Counted from the first letter of the stretch, positions 38,248-48,616 are shown. The stretch is DNA of 64,000 nucleotides from JACCZX01 sp963729165 (GCA_963729165.1 CAVSMM010000007.1:62001-126000), one strand, 5' to 3'. Notes: generated by a model not told the origin, from the letters alone. Translations and numbers: made by a program.

Positions 38248-39657
38248 ATGTCTGACCCCAAGGACTTCACTCATTTCGGTCTCGATCCGCTGATTCTTTC
38301 AGCGATCACCGAGATGGGTTACGCGACGCCGACGCCGATTCAGGCGAAAGCCATTCCGGTCGTAATGAAGGGGCTCGACGTGATGGGCGCCGCGCAGACC
38401 GGCACCGGCAAGACGGCCGGGTTTGCGTTGCCGATCATTCAGAAGCTGCTGCCGCACGCGAGTGCCAGCATGTCGCCCGCGCGGCATCCGGTGCGTGCGC
38501 TGATCCTGGCGCCGACGCGCGAGCTGGCCGATCAGACGGCGGACAACGTCAAGAAGTACATTGCGAAGACGCCGCTGCGTTGCGCGCTGGTGTACGGCGG
38601 TGTCGATATGGATCCGCAAACGGTTGCGCTGCGTTCGGGCGCGGAGATTCTGGTCGCGACCCCCGGCCGCTTGCTCGATCATCTGCAGCAAAAGAACACC
38701 AGCCTGTCGCAGGTGCAGATCGTCGTGCTCGACGAAGCCGATCGCATGCTCGATATGGGATTTTTGCCCGACATCTCGCGCATCCTGAATCTGCTTCCGA
38801 AGCAGCGCCAGAGTCTGATGTTTTCGGCGACGTTCTCCGAAGAGATCAAGAAGCTCGCCGCTAATTTTCTGAAGGATCCGCAGCTGATCGAAGTCGCGCG
38901 TCGCAATGCGACGGCCGATAACGTCACGCAGGAAGTGTTCAAGCTGCACGAATCCGAAAAGGTCGCGGCGTTGCTCGAGCTGTTGGCCACGCGGGGTCCT
39001 GACGGCGGGCGCCTGACGCAGGTGCTGGTCTTCGTCAACGCCAAGATCGAATGCCGTCGGCTCGCGCGCCAGTTGCAGAAAGCGGGAATCAACGCTGACG
39101 CGATTCACGGCGATAAGACGCAGGACGAGCGCATGAAGGCGCTTGAAGGTTTCAAGACGGATGCGATCGAGGTGCTCGTCGCGACAGATGTCGCGGCGCG
39201 CGGACTCGATATTGCCGAGTTGCCGGTCGTGATTAATTACGACGTGCCGTTTGCGGCAGAGGATTACATCCATCGCATTGGCCGCACGGGACGCGCCGGC
39301 ATGAGCGGCATGACGATCATGCTGATGACAGGTTCCGAGGAGCGTGCTGTTGCCGCAATCGAAAAGCTGACCAAGCAAAAGTTCGAGATTCGCTCGCTTG
39401 AGGTTGCTCAGCCCAGCCGCAGCGAGCGTACTGACCGGCGTGATCGTCCGGCTCGGCGCGATGCGCTCGAGCGTCGGCCCGAGCGCGCGTACGCGTCAAC
39501 TGCACAGCCGCCGGTCGATGATTTTTTCAGCAAGCCTTACGAACCCGGCACTGTGTCGGGCGGCGCGCCGCCTGCGTCAACTGCGCAACCTGTACCGGCG
39601 GCAGGCAAGGGCAAGCCAGTCCGCGTGGCTGCACTTCTCGGCGGTGTAAAACGCTAG
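38248..39657 (+). CDS. DEAD-box ATP-dependent RNA helicase (RhlE-like)
   Basis: Unwinds RNA in ribosome assembly or RNA decay. The 469-residue product has all motifs: Q motif ATPTPIQAKAIP, Walker A AQTGTGKT near residue 51, PTRELADQ, VLDEADRMLDMGF (DEAD), MFSATF, VLVATDVAARGLDIAELP and HRIGRTGRAG. The C-terminal 100 residues are low complexity with RSERTDRRDRPARRDALERRP, a basic tail of the RhlE type, ending VAALLGGVKR. ATG at 38248 is only four bases after the tRNA CCA end; the nearest Shine-Dalgarno match, GGGAGG, is inside the tRNA 3' half. Confidence 0.93.
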   Translation: MSDPKDFTHFGLDPLILSAITEMGYATPTPIQAKAIPVVMKGLDVMGAAQTGTGKTAGFALPIIQKLLPHASASMSPARHPVRALILAPTRELADQTADNVKKYIAKTPLRCALVYGGVDMDPQTVALRSGAEILVATPGRLLDHLQQKNTSLSQVQIVVLDEADRMLDMGFLPDISRILNLLPKQRQSLMFSATFSEEIKKLAANFLKDPQLIEVARRNATADNVTQEVFKLHESEKVAALLELLATRGPDGGRLTQVLVFVNAKIECRRLARQLQKAGINADAIHGDKTQDERMKALEGFKTDAIEVLVATDVAARGLDIAELPVVINYDVPFAAEDYIHRIGRTGRAGMSGMTIMLMTGSEERAVAAIEKLTKQKFEIRSLEVAQPSRSERTDRRDRPARRDALERRPERAYASTAQPPVDDFFSKPYEPGTVSGGAPPASTAQPVPAAGKGKPVRVAALLGGVKR

Positions 39658-39677
39658 TCGCATGTGACGGGCACAGG

Positions 39678-40454
39678 TCACACCAGCGCCTGAACATCGG
39701 CATCCACGCCAATAGCCTGACCTGAAATGTTTGCACCGGCGGGCGATGCGAGGAACACCGCCAGACGCGCAATGTCCTCCGGCGCGATCAGTCGTCCCAA
39801 CGACGTTTTGGCCAGTGCTTCGTCGCGTACCGTTTCCATCGAAACACCGCGCGCTTGCGCCTTGTTTTCGAAAACCGAATCGATGCGAGGTCCAGCGACC
39901 GATCCCGGGCAGATTGCGTTGACACGGATGCCGTCGCTTCCAAGCTCGATCGACAGTGACTTGGTAAACCCGATCACTGCCCATTTGGACGCCGCATAAG
40001 GCGTTCGGAGCGGAAAGCCGAAACGGCCCGCGGCCGACGAGAGATTGGCGATGCTCGCGTTGCGGCTTTTTCGCAGCAGCGGGATCGCCAATCGTGCACA
40101 CAGGAACTGGCCGGTCAGGTTGACCGCGAGTGTTCGCTCCCACTGCTCGAGCGAGATGTCTTCACAGCGTGCTGTCGGCCCGGCGACGCCGGCATTGTTG
40201 ACCAGCACATCCAGTCCGCCGTGTCGTTCGAGCAGGTCGTCAAATAGTCGACTGACGTCCTTCGGATCGGAGACGTCGCAGCGCGAAGATGTCAGCGCAG
40301 GTGAGCTTGAAGACAGCTGAGCGATGGCTGCGTCGTCGACATCGCATACGTGCACCCGCGCCCCTTCGCTTACGAACTCGCGGGCGATAGCCAGGCCGAT
40401 GCCTGACGCGCCTGCGGTGACCAACACGCGCGTCGAGGCGAGTCCGAGATTCAT
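39678..40454 (-). CDS. Short-chain dehydrogenase/reductase (SDR)
   Basis: NAD(P)-dependent oxidoreductase of 258 residues, classical SDR. Cofactor loop TAGASGIGLAIA near residue 15, Asp after VHVCDVDD favouring NAD, NNAGVAGP near residue 85, catalytic Ser in NLSSAAGRFGF, and YAASK with Tyr/Lys near residue 150. The C-terminal part (AGANISGQAIGVDADVQAL) is typical of sugar-acid or 3-hydroxyacyl dehydrogenases. ATG 40454 is set by the family start. It diverges from the livK-type operon with 130 bases between them, suggesting a shared pathway; the substrate is unknown. Confidence 0.88.
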   Translation of the reverse strand: MNLGLASTRVLVTAGASGIGLAIAREFVSEGARVHVCDVDDAAIAQLSSSSPALTSSRCDVSDPKDVSRLFDDLLERHGGLDVLVNNAGVAGPTARCEDISLEQWERTLAVNLTGQFLCARLAIPLLRKSRNASIANLSSAAGRFGFPLRTPYAASKWAVIGFTKSLSIELGSDGIRVNAICPGSVAGPRIDSVFENKAQARGVSMETVRDEALAKTSLGRLIAPEDIARLAVFLASPAGANISGQAIGVDADVQALV

Positions 40455-40584
40455 GCTCCTCCTAGTCCCGATGGACAGCGTTTCGGTCGGCCGACTATAA
40501 CGGCGTTCGTAGCTACACCGCTGCACGTTCGATCAACAGGAGGCGTCCGGGTTGCCTGGAGACGCCTATACAAGGAGACAGCAA

Positions 40585-41840
40585 ATGGATCAACCGAAGT
40601 CGAATTCCCGTCGCATTTTGGTTCGTGCTGCCGGCTCTGCCGGCGCCCTTGCCGCGATCGGATTTCCGGCCATCGTGCGCGGCCAGCCCGACGCCGTGCG
40701 TCTCGGGCATTTGACGCCACTGACAGGATTTCTCGGGCCCTCTGGGCGAATATGCAGTGTTGGGCGTGAGGCTCGCGGTCGAAGAGATCAACGCGGCTGG
40801 CGGCATCAATGGGTCGCAAGGTCGAGCTGATCGCGGAAGACAGCGTCAATCCGCAAACTGCATCGACCAAGGCCGAGCGGCTGATCGAGCGCGATAAGGT
40901 GGTCGCGATCGTCGGTGAGATCAGCTCGGCATCGGGTCTCGCGATCGCGCAGGTCGCGCAACGTAACAGGATCCTGTTTTTCAATACCGGCTGCAACTCC
41001 GACGAGTTGCGCGGCAAGTCGTGCAACCGCTACATGTTTCATACCGAAGCGGCCAACAGTATGTACGTCGGCGCGGCGGGGCAGGCGTTGTTACGCGATG
41101 GACTCGTCAAAGGGAAGAAGTGGTACAGCCTGACGGCCGACTATGCGTTTGGCCACGATCTGTTGCGAGTTGCTAAGCGGTTCATGGTGGCGCAAGGCGG
41201 GACCTTCGCCGCCGACGAATTGGTTGCGACCAACGTCACCGACTTTTCGCCATACCTGTTGAAAGTCCGCAACGCCAAGCCGGATCTCGTCGTGTCGAAT
41301 CTGGCCGGCGCGCAGATCGGCAACTTCATGAAGCAGTACCTCGAATACGGCCTCCCGTTTCCAGTGGCAGGATTCGGTTTCGACACCGCGATCGCGTGGG
41401 GCGTTGGCAAGGGCAACGTCACCGGCATCTGGCCTCTGATCTGGGATGCGCAAGTCAAGTCTGCAAGTGGGCAGAAGTTCAACGCTGCGTTCACCAAGAA
41501 GTATGGCAAGCCGCCAGAGAATCAGGCATGGGGCGACTACCTGTCGACCAAGCATCTGGCGCAGGCGATGAACGAGCTAAAGACCACCGATTCGACCAAG
41601 GTGGCCGAGTATCTCGAAAAGGGCGCGAAGTTCGATGTTCTAAAAACACGCGAGGGCTATTACCGCGCCTGGGACCATCAGCTGATGCAGCAGATGTACA
41701 CGCTGACCTTTTTGCCAGAGGCGAAAGTCAAGGACAAGTGGGAGCTATTCAGCCTATCGTCACCGGTGCCGGCCGACAATCAGAGTCTGGAGATCATTGC
41801 GCCGACGCGCGAAGAAAATCCGTGCACGATGCCGGCCTGA
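40585..41840 (+). CDS. Branched-chain-type ABC transporter substrate-binding protein, two frameshifts
   Basis: Periplasmic ligand-binding protein of the LivK-like type I fold. The N-terminus SNSRRILVRAAGSAGALAAIGFPAIVRG is a signal peptide with a twin-arginine-like pair. The mature protein begins DAVRLGHLTPLTGFLG, then EYAVLGVRLAVEEINAAGGINGRKVEL, VVAIVGEISSASGLAIAQVAQ and NTGCNSDELRGKSCNRYMF. Extra bases near 40740 and 40812 split the frame; without them the protein has 417 residues. First gene of the transporter operon. LivK-family proteins bind amino acids, amides and also small or aromatic acids, so the ligand is open. Confidence 0.9.
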
Positions 41841-41891
41841 TGTGAATCGCACACCGCGGCGCTTGACGAATCCGGTGCCGCGGCTTTTACC

Positions 41892-42770
41892 ATGCTGACG
41901 CAGATCCTCGAGCAGGTTTTAAACGGCCTGCTCTCCGGAGCCTATTACCTTCTGATCGCGCTCGGCCTGTCCCTCATCTTCTCGCTTGGCGGACTGGTCA
42001 ACCTCGCGCACGGCGCGTTCTATGCGCTCGGCGCGTATTTCGCGGTGATCGTTGCCGAAAAGCTTGGACTCGGTTTCGCGGGCTCAGCCGTCGCATCGCC
42101 GATCGTTGTGGCGCTGATCGGCCTGGTGATCGAGCGATTTCTGTTTCGCCGCTTCTATCACGAGGATCCTGCTCTCGGTTTGTTGCTGACCTTCGGTCTT
42201 GCGATGGTCGCCGAGCAGTCACTGCGCTGGGTGTTCGGCGCGGCCCCCGTCCCATTTTCAATTCCGACGGCACTCAGAGGCCAGGTGTTTGTCGGCGACT
42301 TCATCTACTCGAAATACCGATTGCTGATGCTCGCGGTAGCGGTGGCTTGCGTGGCAGGCCTGTGGTTCTTATTGCAGCGAACGCCATTCGGTCGCGTCGT
42401 GCGGGCTGGTGTGCAGAACCCCGACATGGTCGCTGCGCTCGGTATTTCGTTGAAGCCCTACATGGCGAGCATCGTCGCGCTCAGCGTCGGCCTGGCTGCG
42501 CTCGCCGGCGTGCTGCTGGCGCCGATCTCGGGTGTGCATCCGGCAATGGGCGCGGAGATTCTGACGGCGGCCTTCGTTGTAGTTGTCATCGGCGGCTTGG
42601 GTTCGTTCTGGGGTGTCGTCTGGGCGGCGCTGATTGTGGGTGTGGTGCGTGGGTTGACGGTCTATTTTTTGCCGCCCGCGGCCGATGCGTCGATGTACTT
42701 GCTTATGTTGCTGGTGTTGCTGATCCGGCCTCGTGGGCTGACCGGCGAGCGGATTCAGCGGTTCGAGTGA
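41892..42770 (+). CDS. Branched-chain-type ABC transporter permease LivH
   Basis: Inner-membrane permease of 292 residues with about eight hydrophobic segments. It begins MLTQILEQVLNGLLSGAYYL and contains GLSLIFSLGGLVNLAHGAFYALGAY and VVVVIGGLGSFWGVVWAALIVG, the LivH patterns, including the EAA-like cytoplasmic loop near AALGISLKPYMAS. It lies 51 bases after the binding-protein gene and two bases before the LivM start. Intact. Confidence 0.93.
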   Translation: MLTQILEQVLNGLLSGAYYLLIALGLSLIFSLGGLVNLAHGAFYALGAYFAVIVAEKLGLGFAGSAVASPIVVALIGLVIERFLFRRFYHEDPALGLLLTFGLAMVAEQSLRWVFGAAPVPFSIPTALRGQVFVGDFIYSKYRLLMLAVAVACVAGLWFLLQRTPFGRVVRAGVQNPDMVAALGISLKPYMASIVALSVGLAALAGVLLAPISGVHPAMGAEILTAAFVVVVIGGLGSFWGVVWAALIVGVVRGLTVYFLPPAADASMYLLMLLVLLIRPRGLTGERIQRFE

Positions 42771-42772
42771 CG

Positions 42773-45329
42773 ATGCTCAATTCGTTCATTCGCTCACCCG
42801 TTGTCATCGCTGCTGTGCTTCTCGTCGTGCTGCCGTTTGCACTGCTGGCCGGCGGACTGACGATGACTAGTGCCACCGATGTCGTGATCTTCGCGATCGC
42901 GTGCATGGCGCTCAATATCCTGGTCGGCCAGACAGGGCTGGTGTCATTCGGCCATGGTGCATGGTTCGGGCTCGGCGCCTATGCCGCCGCACTGGCGCAA
43001 CTGCACTGGTTTCGCAACTCAATGCTGTGGCCGACGCTGTTTGCACTGGTATTTCTGACCATCGCATCGATTGCGATCGGATTCCTGGTGCTGCGCAGGC
43101 GCGGCGTGTACTTCTCGTTGCTGACGTTGGCGTTGTCGGCGCTCGTGTACTCGGTGGCATTCCGGTGGACGGCGTTTACCGGCGGTGAAAATGGACTCGG
43201 CGGCCTGACGCGCGCGAACTGGTTCGGCGCCGATCTCGAGAATCGGTGGCTGTATTACGCGCTGGTTGGCGTCGTGGGACTGGCGACCGTGTATGGCCTG
43301 TCGCGCTTTCACGCGTCGCCGATCGGCAGCGTTCTGAATGCGATTCGCGAAAATGAACAGCGCGCGCAGTTCATCGGATATCCGACTGCTCGGTACAAGC
43401 TCGTCGCATTCGTGTTGTCGAGCGTGCTGACCGGCTTCGCTGGCGTGCTGTTCGCATTTCATCATCGATTCGCCTCAGCCGATCCGACGGCGGTGTCGTT
43501 TTCCGGTGAGTTGCTTGCGATGGTGATCATCGGCGGCATGCGCAGCTTGCTTGGCCCGGCGCTCGGTGCGCTGTTCTACATTCTGTTTCGCGAATACCTG
43601 TCGATCTGGACCGCACAGTGGCTCTGGTTCTTCGGGCTGCTGTTCGTCGGCTTCGTCGTGTTTTCTCCGAGCGGCCTGGTGGGTCACGCAACGGCTGCAG
43701 CGGCTGACTGAGCCGCTTCGCAAGCGGCAGATCGAAGCCGCGGCGATGGCAGGCCGCGCGATCGAGCAGGGCGTCGAGCTGCCGGCATTCGTACGCGCGC
43801 ACGCGACCGACACTGGCACGATGCTGTCGGCCGACTGGCCTTGCGAAGTCGTTCGGTGGCATACGCGCAGTGCAGCGACGCGAGCGTCGCGGTTGGCGCA
43901 CGCTCATTACATGCGCTGATTGGTCCGAACGGCGCCGGCAAGACGACGCTGTTCAATTTGATCTCGGGCCTGGTCACGCCCGATCGCGGCCGCGTCTTGC
44001 TGGCTGGCGTCGACATCACGGGTGCAGCTCCCCATCGGATCGTCGCCGCCGGTGTTGCGCGCTCATTTCAGATCACCAACTTGTTTCCAGCGCTTACGGT
44101 GCACGAGAATTTGCGTTTGGCCGTGCAGGCGACGAGCGCGCGGTCGATTCAACGGCTGGAGGCCGACCGCAGCGCGTTGAGCCGGTAATGCAGGAAACAG
44201 CGCAGCTGGTCCGCTTCCTCGGGCTGAGTGGAATCGAACGCGCCGAAGCCGCTGAGCTGTCCTATGGTGGTCAGCGTTTGCTCGACATGGGATTGGCTTT
44301 GGCGTGCGCGCCACGCGTGTTGTTACTGGACGAACCACTGGCCGGGCTGGCTGCCGCCGAGCGAGAGCGCGTTGCGCAGCTTATGAAGCGCGTCTCGTCG
44401 GATCTGCCGGTGCTTCTGGTCGAGCACGACATCGATCGAGTGTTTGCTCTGGCGGATCGCGTGACGGTAATGAATGATGGCAAGGTCTTGTTCGACGGCA
44501 CCGCGGCCGACGCACGCTCGAGCCAGGCAGTGCGCGAGATTTATATCGGGTCGGGCACCGCCGCGCTCGCAGCGACGGCCCGTGGCAGCGCCGAGCACGC
44601 CGCAGCGCCCGCACTGCTCTGACGCTCGAAGCCGTCGATGCGTTCTACGGCAAGAGCCACATCATCAAGAGCGTCGGGCTGACGGTGCACGAACACGAGA
44701 TCGTTGCGCTGCTCGGACGCAATGGTGCGGGCAAGTCAACATTGCTGAAGACGATCATCGGCACGGTGAGGCCCGCGAATGGCACGATCGTGCTCGGCGA
44801 TCAGCCCCTGGCGGGACTGCCGGCGTGGCACATCGCGCGTCTGGGTGTGGGTTACGTGCCGCAGGGCAGGGTGCTTTTCGCTGGCATGAGTGTGCGGGAG
44901 AATTTGGCGCTAGCTCGGCTCAAGCGAAGCAAGGGCGCGCAAGGGCGGACAGGTGTGGCGTGGTCCGATGACAAAATCATCGAGTTCTTTCCAAAGCTCG
45001 CGGCGCGGCTCGACACGCCGGCGGACTTTCTGTCGGGTGGCGAGCAACAAATGGTAGCGGTCGCGCGCGCGTTGGCGGGGCATGTACGTGTGTTGTTGCT
45101 CGATGAACCATTCGAAGGGCTGGCACCGACGGTGATCGAAGAGCTGTTCACTGCGTTCGATCGATTACGCACCGAACTGGCGATCGTGATCGTCGAACAC
45201 AATCTCGACCTCGTTCTTGCGCTCGCCGACCGTGCGTATGTGCTCGAGCGTGGGAGTGTCGTGCATCAGGGTCCGGCGGTGGCGCTGCGCGAAAATCTCG
45301 AACTGCGGAGGCAGGTGCTGTGGATGTAG
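42773..45329 (+). CDS. Apparent LivM-LivG-LivF fusion: permease plus two ATPase domains, frameshifted
   Basis: Permease and nucleotide-binding parts of the importer, apparently one polypeptide of about 850 residues. LivM part from ATG 42773: LNILVGQTGLVSFGHGAWFGLGAY, then VFSPSGLVG. Linker in the next frame: RKRQIEAAAMAGRAIEQGV and LPAFVRAHATDTG, with no stop and no start codon. LivG part: GLAKSFGGIRAV, LIGPNGAGKTTLFNLISG, ELSYGGQRLLDMGLAL, LLLDEPLAGL. Second short linker ends APALL, then LTLEAVDAFYGKSHIIKSV starts LivF: LLGRNGAGKSTLLKT, FLSGGEQQMVAVARAL, LLLDEPFEGLAP. Frame changes near 43685, 43828, 43872, 44150 and 44612. Neither ATPase has its own ATG or ribosome-binding site, supporting fusion, but clean sequence is needed. 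Confidence 0.75.
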
Positions 45330-46267
45330 AGGAAAAAGTTGCAGCAATCGTCGGCGCCGGATTGATCGGCCGCGCTTGGGCAGTCGTGTTCGCGCGTGCG
45401 GGCTGGACGGTTCGGCTCTTCGATGCGGTACCGGCGCAACTTTCCATTGCGCGCCAGCAGATCGTGCAAACGCTTGCAGATCAGGAAAGGGTCGGGCTTG
45501 TCGATGATGCGCCAACGGCGCTGAAGCGCATCATGCCTTGCACGCGGCTTAGTCAGGCTTTGGCAGGCGCGGCCTGGGTGCAGGAGAACCTGCCGGAGGA
45601 AGTCGCGCTGAAGCAAACGGCGTTCGCCGAGTTTGACCGGCTGGCGCCGCCCGACGCGATACTCGCCAGTAGCACGTCGGCGATCGTGGCCTCGCAGTTC
45701 ACCGCGGATCTTGCCGGACGTGCACGCTGTCTCGTTGCGCATCCGGTCAATCCTCCACATCTGGTGCCGGTGGTCGAGTTGTGTGGCGCTCCCTGGACCA
45801 GCGAAGCTACGCTCGATCGTGCACGTGCAACGATGGAATCACTTGGGCAAGTTCCGGTGCTGGTACGGCGCGAGATCGAAGGTTTTGTCTTGAACCGGTT
45901 GCAAGGCGCGCTGCTGACGGAAGCGATGCGGCTCGTCGCCGACAGTGTCATTTCGCCGGACGATCTCGACAAGACGATGCGTGACGGTCTGGGAATGCGT
46001 TGGTCGTTTATGGGACCGTTTGAAACGATCGAGCTCAATGCGCCCGGAGGGGTGGCCGACTATTGCGCGCGCTACAGCGGGTTTTACCGCCGGCTCGCGG
46101 CGGATCCCGCGCCACCCAAAGTGTGGGAAGAGCAAAGCGCCGAGCGCGTCACCGCGGCGCTTGGTGCGCCGTTGACCGCCGCACAACGCAATCAGCGCAC
46201 CGCGTGGCGCGATCGCCGATTGCTCGCGCTGCGACGGCACAAACTGGACAGCGAGTCAAAAAATTGA
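45320..46267 (+). CDS. 3-hydroxyacyl-CoA dehydrogenase family, lambda-crystallin / L-gulonate 3-dehydrogenase-like
   Basis: NAD-dependent beta-hydroxyacid dehydrogenase of 315 residues. N-terminal Rossmann fold with VAAIVGAGLIGRAWAVVFARAG (residues 7-28); catalytic His region CLVAHPVNPPHLVPVVELCG; C-terminal domain with EIEGFVLNRLQGALLTEAMR and GLGMRWSFMGPFETIELNAPGG. These blocks resemble vertebrate lambda-crystallin (L-gulonate 3-dehydrogenase) and bacterial carnitine-type dehydrogenases more than fatty-acid FadB enzymes. The GTG start at 45320 overlaps the LivF end by ten bases. Directly followed by a BKACE gene, so the likely product is a beta-keto acid passed to that enzyme. Substrate unknown. 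Confidence 0.85.
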   Translation: MDVEEKVAAIVGAGLIGRAWAVVFARAGWTVRLFDAVPAQLSIARQQIVQTLADQERVGLVDDAPTALKRIMPCTRLSQALAGAAWVQENLPEEVALKQTAFAEFDRLAPPDAILASSTSAIVASQFTADLAGRARCLVAHPVNPPHLVPVVELCGAPWTSEATLDRARATMESLGQVPVLVRREIEGFVLNRLQGALLTEAMRLVADSVISPDDLDKTMRDGLGMRWSFMGPFETIELNAPGGVADYCARYSGFYRRLAADPAPPKVWEEQSAERVTAALGAPLTAAQRNQRTAWRDRRLLALRRHKLDSESKN

Positions 46268-46284
46268 ATGGAACAGGAGAGGCA

Positions 46285-47228
46285 ATGACGGCATCGAACA
46301 AATCGCGGCGCAAAGTCATCATCACGTGCGCGGTCACGGGCGCGATTCACACACCATCGATGTCGCCGCATTTGCCGATCACACCAAAGGAGATCGCCGA
46401 TGCCGCGGTGGCTGCCGCGCAAGCGGGTGCGGCGATCGTGCATCTGCACGCGCGTGATCCGGTCGATGGCCGGCCGACCCAGGATCCGAAATACTTCCTC
46501 GAATTTGCGCCCGAGATTGCGCGTCGCTCGGACGTCGTCATCAACTTCACGACCGGTGGCGCGCCGACGATGCTGGTCGAAGAGCGACTGCAGCCGGCGC
46601 TGCAGCTGAAGCCCGAAGTGGCGTCGCTTAACATGGGATCGATGAACTTCGGGCTGTATCCGATGCTCGATCGCTTCAAGGATTTCAAGTTCGATTGGGA
46701 GCGCCCCTATCTCGAAGGGTCATTCGATCGTGTATTCAAGAACACGTTTCGCGATATCGAGCACATTTTGACTTCGTGCGCCGACAATGCGACGCGCTTT
46801 GAGATCGAGTGCTACGACATCGGACACCTGTACACCGCCAAGCACTTCTTCGATCGCGGCACCGTCAAGGCGCCGCTGTTCATTCAAAGCGTATTCGGCA
46901 TTCTGGGTGGTATCGGCCCGCATCCGGATGATGTCGCGCACATGAAGCGCACGGCCGACCGATTGTTCGGCGATCAATATCGTTGGAGCGTGCTCGGCGC
47001 CGGCCGCAATCAGTTGCCGATTGCCGCGATGTCGGCTGCGATGGGCGGCAATGTGCGCGTCGGACTCGAAGACAGCCTGTGGCTTGGGCCCGGCAAGTTG
47101 GCCGAGTCGAACGCCGCACAAGTACGCGCGGTGCGCCAGATCATTGAGGGCTGGGCCTCGAGATTGCGACGCCGGACGAGGCGCGCACAATGTTGGCACT
47201 AAAGGGTAAGGCGGCGGTCGGGTTCTGA
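46285..47228 (+). CDS. Beta-keto acid cleavage enzyme (BKACE, DUF849), one frameshift
   Basis: Zinc enzyme family that condenses a beta-keto acid with acetyl-CoA and releases acetoacetate and a shortened acyl-CoA. It begins MTASNKSRRKVIITCAVTGA with GGAGAGG upstream of ATG 46285. Zinc ligands HLHARDP (HxH) and the later Glu-Asp in RVGLEDSLW are present, with VINFTTGGAPTM, SLNMGSMNFG and LGAGRNQLPIA. One missing base near 47152 diverts the C-terminus; corrected, it ends LEIATPDEARTMLALKGKAAVGF at 47228, giving 314 residues. Known members act on 3-keto-5-aminohexanoate, dehydrocarnitine and other keto acids; this substrate is not assignable by eye. Confidence 0.88.
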
Positions 47229-47312
47229 TCAGTCGCTTCTGGTCAGCGCCAGGATAGGAAAACTCAGCACGCGCCTTGCGAGTGCCTCGCGGCATGCGAG
47301 TTCAGTCAAGGG

Positions 47313-48611
47313 TCAGGCGCTATGCGCCAATGCCTGTTCCAGATCCCACAGAATGTCGTCGATGGACTCGATGCCGATCGACAGCCGCACCATCTCAGGC
47401 AAAACCCCCGCAGCGCGCTGCTCGTCTTCCGATAGCTGACGGTGCGTGGTCGACGCCGGATGGATCACCAGCGATTTCGCATCGCCAATGTTTGCCAGGT
47501 GCGACACGAACTGCAGACCATCGATGAATTTTTCGCCGGCGGAGGCGCCGCCCTTGATTCCGAACGTCATCACGCTGGATGCGCCAGGTTCACCGTCTAT
47601 CGTGCGGAAATACTTTTTCGCAAGCGTGTAGTAGGGACTTGACTTCAGGCCAGGCCAGTTGACCCATTCGACGCGCGGGTGCGTTTCCAGAAATTCTGCA
47701 ACCCGCCGTGCGTTTTGCACGTGGCGCTCCATGCGAACGTGCAAGGTCTCCAACCCCTGCAACAGCAGCCATGCCGACAATGGCGCCAGCGACGAGCCGT
47801 GCACGCGCAGCACTTCGAAGCGCGCTTTCATCGTGTAGGCAAAGTCGCCAAAGGTTTCCCAGAATTTCACGCCGTGGTAACCCTTGCTCGGCGCCACCAT
47901 GTCGGGGAACTTGCCATTGCCCCAGTCGAACTTGCCGCTTTCGACCAGTACGCCGCCGATCGTCGTGCCGTGCCCACCGATGTACTTGGTGGCCGAGTGC
48001 ACGACGATATCGGCGCCCCAATCGAAGGGCCGACACAGGTAAGGCGACGGCATCGTGTTGTCGATCATCAGCGGAATCTGCGCGTCGTGTGCGATCGCCG
48101 CGACCGGCTCGATGTCGAGCACGTTGATCTTCGGGTTGCCGAGCGTCTCCGCATATACGAGCCGTGTGTTCGGTTGCAGCGCGCGCTGAAAATTGTCTGG
48201 ATCGTCGGGATCGACCAGCGTCGCCTGAATTCCCATCTTTGGCAGCGTGACGGCGAATTGCGAGTACGTACCGCCATAGAGCAGGCTCGACGCAACGATG
48301 TGGTCGCCGGGCTGAACGATGGCGAGGATCGCCGTGAGCTGCGCAGCCATGCCTGAACTGGTCGCCAGCGCAGCGCGGCCGTTTTCAAGCGCGGCAACGC
48401 GCTCTTCGAACACGGCAACAGTCGGATTGCTGATCCGCGAATAAACGTTGCCGAACGTTTGTAGATTGAAAAGGCTGGCTGCGTGATCGGCTGAATCGAA
48501 CACGTAGCTCGTTGTCTGATGTATCGGTTGCGCCCGTGAACCGGTCGCTGCATCAGGCAACTGCCCCGCGTGCAGGCAAAGCGTTTCTATGCCGAAGACG
48601 CGATCAGCCAT
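47313..48611 (-). CDS. metY: O-acetylhomoserine (thiol)-lyase, PLP-dependent
   Basis: Makes homocysteine (or cysteine) from O-acetylhomoserine (or O-acetylserine) and sulfide. The 432-residue product has the Cys/Met metabolism PLP fold: PIHQTTSYVFDSADHAA near residue 30, YSRISNPTVAVFEERVAALE, SSGMAAQLTAIL, the PLP Lys in VHSATKYIGGHGT near residue 215, and the C-terminal HPASTTHRQLSEDEQRAAGV. Its length, with the insert before the C-terminal third, suits MetY over MetB/MetC. ATG at 48611 is preferred to a TTG three bases upstream. It follows the CoA-binding gene by five bases. Confidence 0.93.
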   Translation of the reverse strand: MADRVFGIETLCLHAGQLPDAATGSRAQPIHQTTSYVFDSADHAASLFNLQTFGNVYSRISNPTVAVFEERVAALENGRAALATSSGMAAQLTAILAIVQPGDHIVASSLLYGGTYSQFAVTLPKMGIQATLVDPDDPDNFQRALQPNTRLVYAETLGNPKINVLDIEPVAAIAHDAQIPLMIDNTMPSPYLCRPFDWGADIVVHSATKYIGGHGTTIGGVLVESGKFDWGNGKFPDMVAPSKGYHGVKFWETFGDFAYTMKARFEVLRVHGSSLAPLSAWLLLQGLETLHVRMERHVQNARRVAEFLETHPRVEWVNWPGLKSSPYYTLAKKYFRTIDGEPGASSVMTFGIKGGASAGEKFIDGLQFVSHLANIGDAKSLVIHPASTTHRQLSEDEQRAAGVLPEMVRLSIGIESIDDILWDLEQALAHSA

Positions 48612-48616
48612 CAAAC

